A stretch of 64,000 nt of DNA. It comes from Pseudalkalibacillus sp051842935 (GTDB taxonomy: Bacteria; Bacillota; Bacilli; Bacillales; Fictibacillaceae). The stretch's first letter is position 1. Every line of letters starts with the position of its first letter. A model generated the notes under the pieces. It was not told the DNA's origin. It saw only the letters and a program-made list of their open reading frames with translations, and ran no database searches. The translations under genes were made by a program, and so were the position numbers. Shown one piece after another: positions 8,087-16,473 of the stretch. Location: assembly GCF_051842935.1 (NCBI RefSeq), contig NZ_JBPXRR010000001.1:124001-188000 (forward strand), written 5' to 3'.

Positions 8087-8852
8087 AGAAACCATCAAAA
8101 CATGGACTGAAGCTGGTGTCGGTGTCATCCAACTAGATCGTCCGAAGGTTTTGAACGCACTCAACCGTAAAATGGTTACTGAAATCCTTGAAACGATGGA
8201 AGCGTGGGATCGTGATGATGACGTCGCGGTCATGATCGTGACAGGCGGACCGAAAGTCTTCGCGGCAGGTGCTGATATCGACGAAATGGCAGAAGACGAC
8301 TCGATTTCTCTCGAGCTGTTGAACCAGTTCGCTGAGTGGGACCGTCTTGCCTGGGTGAAGAAGCCGATCATCGGTGCTGTTAACGGCTATTGTCTTGGAG
8401 GAGCTTTCGAATTGGCACTCAGCTGTGACTTGATCGTTGCAGCGGAAAATGCCCAGTTCGGATTCCCTGAAATCAACCTCGGTGTCATGCCTGGTGCTGG
8501 AGGAACGGTTCGACTGACGAAATTGATGGGCCGTGCAAAAGCACTTGAATGGCTCTGGACGGGAGACTATATGACAGCAGAATTTGCGAAAGCAAATGGC
8601 GTCGTGAACCGAACGGTCGCACCTGAGCTCGTATTTGAAGAAGCGATGAAACTCGCTCGGAAAATTGCGAAGCAAGCACCGTTGTCTGTCCGTATGATCA
8701 AGGAAGCGGTCAACAAATCTGTCGATCATTCCATTTATGAAGCGATGCAGTTCGAGCGTAAAAACTTCTATATGCTGTTCTCTTCAGAAGATCAGAAGGA
8801 AGGCATGCGCGCATTCGTCGAAAAACGGAAACCACAATTCAAAGGGAAATAA
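8076..8852 (+). CDS. paaF: Enoyl-CoA hydratase (2,3-dehydroadipyl-CoA hydratase candidate)
   Basis: This 258-residue crotonase has both catalytic glutamates in the expected settings: GGAFELALSCD and FGFPEINLGVMPGAGG. The oxyanion-hole motif is FAAGADIDEM. Of the three crotonases in the cluster it most resembles PaaF, which hydrates 2,3-dehydroadipyl-CoA. ATG 8076 is preferred to the upstream GTG 8064, because GAGGAAG lies at the right distance. It overlaps the EthD gene by 11 bases. Confidence 0.85.
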   Translation: MVSKETIKTWTEAGVGVIQLDRPKVLNALNRKMVTEILETMEAWDRDDDVAVMIVTGGPKVFAAGADIDEMAEDDSISLELLNQFAEWDRLAWVKKPIIGAVNGYCLGGAFELALSCDLIVAAENAQFGFPEINLGVMPGAGGTVRLTKLMGRAKALEWLWTGDYMTAEFAKANGVVNRTVAPELVFEEAMKLARKIAKQAPLSVRMIKEAVNKSVDHSIYEAMQFERKNFYMLFSSEDQKEGMRAFVEKRKPQFKGK

Positions 8853-8866
8853 GGAGCGGTTGAAGG

Positions 8867-9640
8867 ATGTTTGAAACGATTGAATACCGTACGGAAAACA
8901 ATGTTGCTTGGCTTCGACTGAACCGACCGGACAAATTTAATGCCTTCACCGAACAAATGAACTTCGAGATCACGAAAGCATTAAAAGAGGCAGAGAGAGA
9001 CAAGGAAGTTCGTTGCCTGGTCATCACCGGTAATGGAAAAGCATTTTGTTCAGGCGAAGACCTGGCGGGGGTCAAAGAGGATACGGATCACGCGGAAATT
9101 TTACGAAAAAGATATAACCCGATGGTGGAGAAGCTGGCGAGCTTCGAAAAACCAGTCGTGGCGGCAGTCAATGGGGTTGCAGCTGGAGCAGGCATGAGTC
9201 TCGCACTTGCTTGTGATTTCCGACTGATGTCAGAGAAAGCGAGTTTCATAGAGGCGTTCATCAATGTCGGACTCGTACCTGACTCAGGGAACTTGTTCTA
9301 TCTTCCAAGACTTGTTGGACATGCAAAAGCACTAGAGCTTGCGGTCATGGGAGACAAGGTGTCGGCAGAAGAAGCGAAAGACCTTGGACTTGCGAACAAG
9401 GTGATTCCATTGGACAGCTGGGAAGAAGAAGTGACCGCTTTTGCGGAAAATCTTGCGAACAAACCGACGAAAGCGATCGGTCTCATCAAGCGCTATCTAC
9501 GTAAAAGTTGGGACGCGGACTTGAGCGAAATGCTCGAGAACGAGGCATACGCTCAACGAACAGCGGGGATGACGGAAGACCACGCCGAAGGAGTCAAAGC
9601 TTTTATCGAAAAAAGAATGCCTGAATTCAAAGGGCGTTAG
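8867..9640 (+). CDS. paaG: Ring-1,2-epoxyphenylacetyl-CoA isomerase
   Basis: This 257-residue crotonase-fold protein lacks the two hydratase glutamates (GAGMSLALACD, FIEAFINVGL). It has LVPDSG, with the aspartate used by isomerase-type family members such as PaaG. The N-terminal AFCSGEDL also matches PaaG (AFCAGQDL in E. coli). It should convert the epoxide to oxepin-CoA and also act later as a double-bond isomerase. The RBS is GGAGCGG before ATG 8867, 14 bp after paaF. Confidence 0.87.
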   Translation: MFETIEYRTENNVAWLRLNRPDKFNAFTEQMNFEITKALKEAERDKEVRCLVITGNGKAFCSGEDLAGVKEDTDHAEILRKRYNPMVEKLASFEKPVVAAVNGVAAGAGMSLALACDFRLMSEKASFIEAFINVGLVPDSGNLFYLPRLVGHAKALELAVMGDKVSAEEAKDLGLANKVIPLDSWEEEVTAFAENLANKPTKAIGLIKRYLRKSWDADLSEMLENEAYAQRTAGMTEDHAEGVKAFIEKRMPEFKGR

Positions 9641-9703
9641 ATTAGAAGAAGCAGAAGATGTATCAACGTTAGAACTAAATTACTTAGAAGGAGTGACTGA
9701 TCA

Positions 9704-11221
9704 ATGAGTACAACGAAAGAACAACAACAAACTGCAGTAGAGATGAAACGTGACGCTTACAAAATGGTCATCAACGGAGAGCAAGTCGACAGCGTATCTG
9801 GTGAAACATTCACAACATATAACCCAGCAACTGGTGAAGTACTTGCTCAAGTAGCTAAAGCGGGTACAGAAGACGTCGACAAAGCGGTCGAAGCAGCTCG
9901 TAACGCTTTTGAAAAAGGGAAATGGCCGAAGTATCCAGTCGGAAAGCGTGCTCGCGTATTGAACAAAATCGCTTCAATCATGCGCAGCCGTTTCAACGAA
10001 TTGGTTGAACTAGAAGTCTTGAACAGCGGTAAGTCATTGTCAGCTGCTCAAGGGCAAGTGATGCAAGCAGTTGAAAACTTCGAATTCTACGCAGGTGCAA
10101 TCGTTGGTCACCGCGGACATGTAAACAACATGCCTGGACCTTTTACAAATACAGAAACGAAAGAGCCACTTGGCGTATGTGCGCAAATCATCCCATGGAA
10201 CTATCCGATGATGATGGCTTCTTGGAAAGTAGCGCCGGCAATCGCTGCTGGTAACTCGATCGTATTGAAGCCAGCAAGCTTGACGCCACTAACAGCAATC
10301 ATCTTGACGGAAATCTGCCACGAAGCAGGCGTACCAGAAGGTGTTGTAAACATCGTAACAGGACCTGGTTCAACAGTCGGAAACCACTTGGTCGAGCACC
10401 CTGGTGTTGATAAAGTTGCGTTCACTGGTGAAACAGGAACAGGGAAAGACATCATGGCAAAAGCTTCTGAAACATTGAAGCGCGTAACGCTTGAGCTTGG
10501 AGGAAAGTCTCCGAACATCGTATTCGAAGATGCGAACATGGACGCTGCTGTTGACGGGTCTCTATTCGGAATCTTCTACAACACAGGTCAATCTTGTGAA
10601 GCTCGTTCCCGTCTCTTCGTACACGAAAACATTTATGACGAGTTCATGGAGAAGTTCGTTGAGAAGACGAAAAAGCTAGTTCTTGGTAACCCGCTTGATC
10701 AAGGTACACACATCGGCTCAATCATCAGCGAAAGCCAGGTAGAAGTGATCGACGGTTATGTAAAAGAAGCAGAAAAACAAGGTGCGAAAGTACTTGTCGG
10801 TGGTGGTCGCGCGAAGGTCGACGGCTACGAAAACGGGCACTGGTACCTGCCAACAGTCATCACGGATGTTACGAACGACATGAAGATTGCTCAAGAAGAA
10901 ATCTTCGGACCAGTTGTCGTTGTTATGAAGTACAGTGACGAGAAGGAAGTTCTGAAGCTTGCGAACGATACAGTATTCGGACTTGCAGCAGCAATCTGGA
11001 CAACGGACCACGCACGTGCAAACCGCGTCGCTACTAAGCTGAAAGCTGGTACTGTGATGGTCAACTCACCGTTCTCCGCATTCCCTGGAACGCCGTTCGG
11101 TGGTTACAAGCAATCTGGATTCGGAAGAGAGCTTTGTATTGAAACACTCGACCTATATACAGAAACAAAAAGTGTCATCTCCTATGTTGGAGGCAAGCCG
11201 CTGAATCCGTTCGGAGTGTAA
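9704..11221 (+). CDS. NAD(P)-dependent aldehyde dehydrogenase in the paa operon
   Basis: The 505-residue protein is a full-length ALDH-superfamily enzyme. The general-base glutamate lies in TLELGGKSPN, the nucleophilic cysteine in NTGQSCEARS, and the cofactor motif FTGETGTGK is present. It resembles the phenylacetaldehyde/betaine-aldehyde group and is not fused to a MaoC-type hydratase, unlike PaaZ. It could oxidise phenylacetaldehyde to phenylacetate, feeding PaaK. Alternatively it could oxidise the semialdehyde formed after oxepin-CoA ring opening (the PacL role). Position supports a pathway role; the substrate is undecided. Confidence 0.85.
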   Translation: MSTTKEQQQTAVEMKRDAYKMVINGEQVDSVSGETFTTYNPATGEVLAQVAKAGTEDVDKAVEAARNAFEKGKWPKYPVGKRARVLNKIASIMRSRFNELVELEVLNSGKSLSAAQGQVMQAVENFEFYAGAIVGHRGHVNNMPGPFTNTETKEPLGVCAQIIPWNYPMMMASWKVAPAIAAGNSIVLKPASLTPLTAIILTEICHEAGVPEGVVNIVTGPGSTVGNHLVEHPGVDKVAFTGETGTGKDIMAKASETLKRVTLELGGKSPNIVFEDANMDAAVDGSLFGIFYNTGQSCEARSRLFVHENIYDEFMEKFVEKTKKLVLGNPLDQGTHIGSIISESQVEVIDGYVKEAEKQGAKVLVGGGRAKVDGYENGHWYLPTVITDVTNDMKIAQEEIFGPVVVVMKYSDEKEVLKLANDTVFGLAAAIWTTDHARANRVATKLKAGTVMVNSPFSAFPGTPFGGYKQSGFGRELCIETLDLYTETKSVISYVGGKPLNPFGV

Positions 11222-11237
11222 CCATAATCAACCAATA

Positions 11238-11275
11238 GGCGAGCACCTTTTCAGGTAGCTCGCCTTCCATTTTAG
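11238..11275 (+). terminator. Intrinsic terminator after the aldehyde dehydrogenase
   Basis: The long stem GGCGAGCACCT / AGGT(A)GCTCGCC (11238-11264) is followed by TTCCATTTT. It marks the end of the first paa transcript. Confidence 0.8.
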
Positions 11276-11329
11276 AAAAAGGCAGTTTTCTAAAAGATTG
11301 TTGCTTTTGGCACTCTTCTTTATTTGAGT

Positions 11330-11520
11330 TGATTGAAGCGTAAGGTGCGATACTCCTCGAAAATGGAAATCGTATTTTCTTCGTGCGATGTATCGCTGCT
11401 GAAGCTTTCCTTGTCCTACGGGACAAGCGGTCAGGTGGAGACTCCTAATGGCGCAAAGCGCCAGGAGGCTCACCGTCGCCCCGTGGAAAGCGAGCAACCT
11501 GGAGCGGAGATCAAAACATA
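11330..11520. repeat. Dispersed GC-rich structured intergenic repeat (about 190 bp)
   Basis: This stretch is full of hairpins: TTGTCC-TACG-GGACAA (11411-11426), GGCGCAAAGCGCC (11450-11462) and a GCGATAC/GTATCGC pair near 11348-11396. It has the words GGAGGCTCACCG, CCCCGTGGAAAGCGAGC and CCTGGAGCGGAGATCAA. From memory these are hallmarks of a widespread Bacillaceae intergenic repeat, seen elsewhere in reverse orientation as TTGATTTCCGCTCCAGG. It fills most of the 392-bp gap between the two paa blocks. No gene is seen. Mobility and function are unknown. Confidence 0.6.
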
Positions 11521-11613
11521 CAAGAGCAACAATGTATGCGAAAAGAGCATAGAAAAATTGCTTCAACGTTTGAATACTATCGGACAAAAGTTCCAATAAG
11601 GGAGTGGAAGAGC

Positions 11614-12477
11614 ATGATCAAGCACATTACAGTCATCGGTTCTGGTGTCATGGGTCGTGGAATCGCCTACGTTTCAGCGGTCGGTGGTTACAACACGACG
11701 CTCGTGGACATATCTGAACAAGCGCTCGCTAGTGCTAAAACGGAAATCAATGCCATCTTCGACAAAGGGGTTCAACGCAACAAGATTTCTGAAGATGCAG
11801 CGAACGAAAGCATGGAGCGCATGAGCTATTCGTCAAGCTTGGAAGAGACCGTCGCCAACACGGACATGGTCATCGAAGCGGTACCGGAAAACCTCAACAT
11901 CAAGAAGAACGTCTTCGAAACGATCGACAAGCATGCACCGGAGCATTGCTATTTTGCAACGAATACATCCACAATGAGCCCGACGGAAATCGCTTCATTC
12001 ACGAACCGTCCTGGGAAAGTGATCGCAATGCACTTTTTCAATCCGGTACATAAGATGCCGTTGATCGAAATCATCAAAGGACTGGATACAGCTGAAGATA
12101 CGGTGAAAGTCGCCAATGAAGTCGCGACTAAGATGGGGAAAGAAACCGTCACAGTGAATGAATTTCCTGGATTTGTGACGAGCCGGATCAGTGCACTCGT
12201 CGGAAACGAAGCGTTCTATATGCTGCAAGAAGGCGTTGGCGCACCGGAGGAAATCGACAAAGCGATCAAGCTTGGTTTGAATTATCCGATGGGACCTTTT
12301 GAACTCGGTGACCTCGTCGGACTTGATACACGCTTGAACAATTTGAAGTATTTACATGAAACACTTGGTGAAAAATATCGCCCATGTCCGCTGCTTGTGA
12401 AATATGTCAAAGCAGGACGCCTTGGCCGCAAGTCAGGCATGGGTGTTTACGATTATAGTGAAAAAGGAGGCAACTAA
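11614..12477 (+). CDS. paaH: 3-hydroxyacyl-CoA dehydrogenase
   Basis: The 287-residue protein starts with the NAD-binding fingerprint TVIGSGVMGRGIAY (residues 6-19). It has the catalytic His context AMHFFNPVHKMPLIE (H about residue 136) and the C-terminal domain motif YPMGPFELGDLVGLD. This is the single-domain HbdA/PaaH type, which oxidises 3-hydroxyadipyl-CoA to 3-oxoadipyl-CoA in this pathway. ATG 11614 is chosen over upstream in-frame codons because GGGAGTGG lies just before it. It starts the second paa block, one base before the thiolase gene. Confidence 0.9.
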   Translation: MIKHITVIGSGVMGRGIAYVSAVGGYNTTLVDISEQALASAKTEINAIFDKGVQRNKISEDAANESMERMSYSSSLEETVANTDMVIEAVPENLNIKKNVFETIDKHAPEHCYFATNTSTMSPTEIASFTNRPGKVIAMHFFNPVHKMPLIEIIKGLDTAEDTVKVANEVATKMGKETVTVNEFPGFVTSRISALVGNEAFYMLQEGVGAPEEIDKAIKLGLNYPMGPFELGDLVGLDTRLNNLKYLHETLGEKYRPCPLLVKYVKAGRLGRKSGMGVYDYSEKGGN

Positions 12478-12478
12478 C

Positions 12479-13684
12479 ATGCGTGAAGTTGTCATCGTAG
12501 ATGCAGTCCGCACACCGATTGGACGCTATAAAGGCGCACTGAAGAACATTCGCCCGGATGACCTCGGAAGCCTTGTCATCAAAGCGCTTCTAGAACGGAA
12601 TCCTGATCTACCGAAGGAACAAATCGAGGAAGTCGTTTTCGGAAACGCGAACGGTGCCGGTGAAGAAAACCGGAACGTAGCGCGTATGTCAGCACTCCTT
12701 GCAGATCTACCAGTCGAGGTCGGCGGTACGACCATCAACCGTCTTTGTGGATCCGGTCTTGATGCTGTCTCTTATGCGGCACGTGCCATCATGGCGGATG
12801 AAGGGGACATTTTCATTGCAGGTGGTACGGAGAGTATGACCCGTGCACCGTTTGTTATGGGGAAACCGGACAAGGAATTCCCACGTGGCAACATGGAAAT
12901 GTTCGATACGACGATTGGCTGGCGCTTCGTAAACCCGGCGCTTGAGGAAAAATTCGGGACAGACAGCATGCCGGAGACGGCGGAAAACGTAGCACAAGAC
13001 TACGGAATTTCCCGTGAAGAGCAGGACCAATTCGCTTATGAAAGCCAGATGAAGGCGAAACGCGCAATGGATGAAGGTCGCCTTAAGGACGAAATCGTTC
13101 CCGTCGTTTACAAGGATCGCAAAGGGAATGAAATCGTCGTCGATACGGATGAGCACCCTCGTCCGACAAGTTCTCTTGAAAAGCTTTCCACGCTAAAACC
13201 GCTGTTCAAAGACGGGACGATTACTGCAGGAAACGCATCGGGAATCAACGATGGTGCATCAGCCCTCCTGATCATGAGCAAGGAAAAAGCGGAAGCGCTC
13301 GGTTTGAAGCCGATGGCGAAATACGTGACGTCCGCAACAGCAGGACTCGAGCCACGTGTCATGGGACTCGGACCCATCCACGCTTCACGTAAAGCGTTGA
13401 AACGTGCAGGACTTTCATCGAGCGACCTCGGATTGATTGAGCTGAACGAAGCTTTTGCTTCCCAGTCGCTTGAGTGTATCCGTCAACTGGAGCTCGATCC
13501 ATCTCGCGTCAACATGAACGGAGGAGCGATCGCTTACGGTCATCCGCTCGGAGCAAGCGGCGCGCGTATTCTCACAACGCTTTTACATGAGATGCGGAAA
13601 CAGAAGACCCAATACGGCCTTGCAACGATGTGCATCGGTGTCGGCCAGGGAATCGCAGCAATCGTAGAAGGATATAACGACTAA
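12479..13684 (+). CDS. paaJ: 3-oxoadipyl-CoA / acetyl-CoA acyltransferase (thiolase)
   Basis: The 401-residue thiolase has the nucleophilic Cys in NRLCGSGLDAV (about residue 90), GHPLGASGAR and the C-terminal catalytic Cys in TMCIGVGQGIA. It should cleave 3-oxoadipyl-CoA to succinyl-CoA and acetyl-CoA. AAAAAGGAGG lies seven bases before ATG 12479, inside the end of paaH. Thiolases are hard to tell apart by sequence alone; the role follows from the cluster. Confidence 0.9.
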   Translation: MREVVIVDAVRTPIGRYKGALKNIRPDDLGSLVIKALLERNPDLPKEQIEEVVFGNANGAGEENRNVARMSALLADLPVEVGGTTINRLCGSGLDAVSYAARAIMADEGDIFIAGGTESMTRAPFVMGKPDKEFPRGNMEMFDTTIGWRFVNPALEEKFGTDSMPETAENVAQDYGISREEQDQFAYESQMKAKRAMDEGRLKDEIVPVVYKDRKGNEIVVDTDEHPRPTSSLEKLSTLKPLFKDGTITAGNASGINDGASALLIMSKEKAEALGLKPMAKYVTSATAGLEPRVMGLGPIHASRKALKRAGLSSSDLGLIELNEAFASQSLECIRQLELDPSRVNMNGGAIAYGHPLGASGARILTTLLHEMRKQKTQYGLATMCIGVGQGIAAIVEGYND

Positions 13685-13705
13685 ATTTTATTAGGAGGAA
13701 TCGGC

Positions 13706-14482
13706 ATGTCATCCATTTTATATGAAGTGAAGAACCATATCGCATACGTCACATTGAATCGTCCGGACGTGTTGAACTGCTTCAATTACGATACGTTGAA
13801 ACAGTTGGGCGAAGTCGTCGAGGAGATCCATCATAACCCTGAAGCGAGAGTCGTCATCTTCACAGGTGCAGGGGAGAAAGCGTTCAGTGCAGGTGCTGAC
13901 CTGAAAGAACGTAAGACGTTGACGGAAAACGAAGTCCGTCGTAACGTCACGAAAATCAGAGACGTCTTTACGGCAGTCGATAAGTTGCCTCAGCCGACGA
14001 TTGCCGTCATGAACGGCTATGCATTTGGTGGAGGATTCGAGCTGGCGTTGGCGTGTGACTTCCGAATTGCAGTCGAAGATACGAAGATGGGCTTGACCGA
14101 GCTTGGATGGGCGATTATCCCTGGAGCTGGCGGTACGCAACGCTTGCCACGCTTGATCGGCCAGGCGAAAGCGATGGAACTGATTTTAACAGCGAAAAAA
14201 GTATCATCCGAAGAAGCACTCCAATATGGTATCGTCAATGAAGTCGTTTCTTTCGACAGATTGATTGAAACGGCCGAGCAATGGGCAGAAAGAATGCTAA
14301 GCAACGGTCCAATCGCATTGAAGCAAGCGAAATATGCGATCAAGCAAGGAATGAACGTCGACCTCGAAACAGGATTGAATCTCGAAGCGAAAGCCTACGA
14401 AGTGACGATTCCGACGAAGGACCGTGTCGAAGCGTTAGTCGCATTCGGTGAAAAGCGTCCGCCTGAATTCAAGGGAGAATAA
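13706..14482 (+). CDS. Enoyl-CoA hydratase/isomerase-family protein, third crotonase of the paa cluster
   Basis: The 258-residue crotonase retains both glutamates (GGGFELALACD; MGLTELGWAIIPGAGG) and FSAGADLKER as the oxyanion-hole motif, so it should be an active hydratase. It differs from the PaaF and PaaG copies and looks closer to BadK/methylglutaconyl-CoA-hydratase-like members. It may duplicate PaaF or handle another acyl-CoA. It sits 22 bp after the thiolase gene with an AGGAGG site and is followed by paaX. Confidence 0.85.
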   Translation: MSSILYEVKNHIAYVTLNRPDVLNCFNYDTLKQLGEVVEEIHHNPEARVVIFTGAGEKAFSAGADLKERKTLTENEVRRNVTKIRDVFTAVDKLPQPTIAVMNGYAFGGGFELALACDFRIAVEDTKMGLTELGWAIIPGAGGTQRLPRLIGQAKAMELILTAKKVSSEEALQYGIVNEVVSFDRLIETAEQWAERMLSNGPIALKQAKYAIKQGMNVDLETGLNLEAKAYEVTIPTKDRVEALVAFGEKRPPEFKGE

Positions 14483-14596
14483 CAGGAACAAAGTGGCCAT
14501 CCTTTTCGCCGTTATAAAGAGAAAGATTGAGAGGGTACACGATATTTAGTATCATAAAGAAATCATTTAGAAATGAACCGGAAAAGGATGAGCACC

Positions 14597-15493
14597 ATGC
14601 AGAACAGTTTGAACACTCGTTCAATGATTTTCACGTTATACGGAGATTACATTCGCCATTACGGCAACGACATATGGATTGGAAGTCTGATCAGACTGTT
14701 GAAGGAATTCGGACATAACGAGCAATCCGTACGCGCAGCGATCTCGAGAATGAACAAACAAGGCTGGGTCATAGCGGAACGGAAAGGGAACAAAAGTTAT
14801 TACCGTTTGACGGAACCTGGTGTGCAAAGAATTGAAGAAGCGGCGAAGAGGATCTTCAAGTTGCAACCGGAAAACTGGGACGGTCAGTGGCGCATGTTCA
14901 CTTACACGATACCGGAGGAGAAACGAAACATCCGGGATGAGTTGCGGAAGGAACTTGTGTGGAGCGGGTTCGGACTTCTGTCCAACAGCTTTTGGATTTC
15001 TCCGAACAAGCAGGAGAAACAATTGAAACAGATGATCGATAAGTATGACATCGAAGATTACGTCCATTTCTTCGTTTCGGAATACAAAGGTCCTCATAAA
15101 AGCGAGAAGCTTGTGGAAGAATGCTGGGACTTGAACGACATCAACGAGAAGTATGATGAGTTCATCAAGACGTACAGTCAGAAGTACGTTATGGACAAAA
15201 ACAAGATTGAAAAAGGCGAGATGACGGATGGAGAGTGTTTCGTCGAGCGTACGAAGCTCGTCCATGAATACCGTAAATTCTTGTTCGTCGACCCAGGTTT
15301 GCCTGAAGAGCTTTTACCGAAAAAATGGCTGGGGGATTATGCTGCGAGTCTGTTCAGTGATTATTACAAGGCGCTCGCTCAGCCCGCGAGCCGATTCTTC
15401 GAGGACGTATTCAGTGAAGGAAACGAAGTGAAGAACAAGGACAAGAAGTATGACGCGTTGAATCATCCGCTGATCATAGAGAATAACAAATAA
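14597..15493 (+). CDS. paaX: PaaX-family transcriptional regulator
   Basis: The 298-residue protein has the PaaX layout. An N-terminal winged helix (RSMIFTLYGDYIRHYG; NEQSVRAAISRMNKQGWV) is followed by YYRLTEPG and the PaaX central and C-terminal regions (PENWDGQWRMFTY; PGLPEELLPKKWLGDYA). In proteobacteria PaaX represses paa genes and is released by phenylacetyl-CoA. ATG 14597 is set by AAAAGGA seven bases upstream. The preceding 114-bp gap contains the small dyad GATA-TTTAG-TATC (14542-14554). The operators at 5021 and 20059 are its likely targets, by inference. Confidence 0.92.
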   Translation: MQNSLNTRSMIFTLYGDYIRHYGNDIWIGSLIRLLKEFGHNEQSVRAAISRMNKQGWVIAERKGNKSYYRLTEPGVQRIEEAAKRIFKLQPENWDGQWRMFTYTIPEEKRNIRDELRKELVWSGFGLLSNSFWISPNKQEKQLKQMIDKYDIEDYVHFFVSEYKGPHKSEKLVEECWDLNDINEKYDEFIKTYSQKYVMDKNKIEKGEMTDGECFVERTKLVHEYRKFLFVDPGLPEELLPKKWLGDYAASLFSDYYKALAQPASRFFEDVFSEGNEVKNKDKKYDALNHPLIIENNK

Positions 15494-15520
15494 GGGACTG
15501 ACGAAGGTCAGCCCCTTATC
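15492..15520 (+). terminator. Intrinsic terminator after paaX
   Basis: The stem AAGGGACTGAC (15492-15502) / GTCAGCCCCTT (15507-15517) has a single mismatch and a GAAG loop. Confidence 0.65.
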
Positions 15521-15536
15521 TATGAAACTATTTCGT

Positions 15537-15569
15537 TTATAGCTTAATTTCACCTAAGTTTTCTTTACA
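15537..15569 (-). pseudogene. Duplicated 3' end of the downstream hexapeptide-protein gene
   Basis: On the minus strand this piece encodes CKENLGEIKL and a stop. It matches 29 of 33 bases of the true 3' end at 15661-15693 (FKENLGEIKL and stop). The copies are 124 bp apart in the same orientation. No more of the gene is seen in the intervening DNA, so this is a short remnant, probably from a slipped or unequal exchange. It is not a gene. Confidence 0.7.
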
Positions 15570-15660
15570 CTGATTTGAATTACTTTTCAGCAAGGTGTTG
15601 TTTCGACGTGGTGGAAAAGTTGGGAAACCAGTATAAGCGCAACTAAGGTTCAATCTGCGC

Positions 15661-16185
15661 TTACAGCTTGATTTCACCTAAGTTTTCTTTAAACTCTTTG
15701 CCCTTTTGCTCGTAAGTGTCGATTGTCAATTGGATGAGCTCCAGGTCTTTGTCCGTGAGTTCGCGGATGACTTTTCCTGGAGAACCCATGACCATAGTAC
15801 GAGGGGGGATCTTTTTACCTGGAGGAATCAACGTATTTGCACCGATGAATGCCGATTCCCCGATTTCAGCACCATCGAGGATGGTTGCGCCCATGCCGAT
15901 CAAGGCACCTTTACGAATCGTACATCCATGAAGGATGACGTTATGCCCGACAGAAACCTCGTCTTCCAGGATGAGCGGGTACTCTTCATACAAATGACAC
16001 GTGCAATTGTCTTGAATATTGCAGCGCTCACCGATGACGATCGGCGCTTCGTCTCCACGGACGACCGTGTTGAACCAAACACTTGAATTTTTGCCGATGG
16101 AAACGTCACCTATGATATGTACTCCTGGCGCGATGAAGACGGATTCATCGACTTTCGGATTCTTCCCGTTATATGGATAAAGCAT
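15661..16185 (-). CDS. Gamma-carbonic-anhydrase-family hexapeptide protein, PaaY-like/YtoA-like
   Basis: The 174-residue protein is a left-handed beta-helix of hexapeptide repeats (VIGDVSIGKNSSVWFNTVV; LIGMGATILDGAEIG). It carries the zinc-binding His pair of the gamma-CA family (NCTCHLYEE; SVGHNVILHG). Such proteins include B. subtilis YtoA and PaaY, a thioesterase that removes a dead-end CoA thioester formed in phenylacetate catabolism. Its place next to paaX favours a PaaY-like role, but sequence alone cannot separate the two. It is transcribed convergently with paaX and has a GGAGG site before ATG 16185. Confidence 0.8.
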   Translation of the reverse strand: MLYPYNGKNPKVDESVFIAPGVHIIGDVSIGKNSSVWFNTVVRGDEAPIVIGERCNIQDNCTCHLYEEYPLILEDEVSVGHNVILHGCTIRKGALIGMGATILDGAEIGESAFIGANTLIPPGKKIPPRTMVMGSPGKVIRELTDKDLELIQLTIDTYEQKGKEFKENLGEIKL

Positions 16186-16256
16186 AATAGACCTCCTTGA
16201 AAACGTTTTCTAAAGTATAACATATCAGAAGTCGGGAGTTGAACGAGAGGTGATTG

Positions 16257-16440
16257 ACCCGTATCTGGGGTTTACGAACCACTTTTGAGAGGTTACGACC
16301 CGTTTCAGGAGGTTTACGAACCACTTCTCGAAGCGATCGACCCGTTTCTGGAGGTTTGCGAACCACTTCTAGAGGAAATCGCTCCACTTCACGATCAATA
16401 CGAACCACTTGTCGAGGAGATCGAACCACTTCTCCCGATA
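16257..16440. repeat. 21-bp degenerate tandem repeat array A (GAACCACTT/GACCCGTTT)
   Basis: Nine units start at 16257, 16277, 16298, 16319, 16340, 16361, 16382, 16403 and 16424. All spacings are 21 bp except the first (20). Units 1-6 alternate strictly between GACCCGTTTC... and GAACCACTT..., giving a 42-bp higher-order period. The second half of each unit (GAGG...ATC or GAGGTTTAC) is looser. It lies in the divergent region between the hexapeptide gene and the nitronate-monooxygenase-like gene. Both strands stay open because 21 is a multiple of three, but no ribosome binding site supports translation. Confidence 0.85.
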
Positions 16441-16473
16441 AATTGTAATTTTCTATAGAAAGGATCTTTCAAA

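Noticed and set aside
14636..15265. Long minus-strand frame of 209 codons inside paaX
   Set aside because: It is an antisense shadow of paaX; composition and lack of RBS argue against a gene. The same holds for 12707-13156 and 8133-8729.
16169..16448. Open frames on both strands through array A (and similar frames in arrays B, C, E, F and G)
   Set aside because: A 21-bp period with no stop codon in one unit keeps frames open automatically. None has a convincing ribosome binding site, and arrays D and H of the same families break the frame with 20-bp steps.
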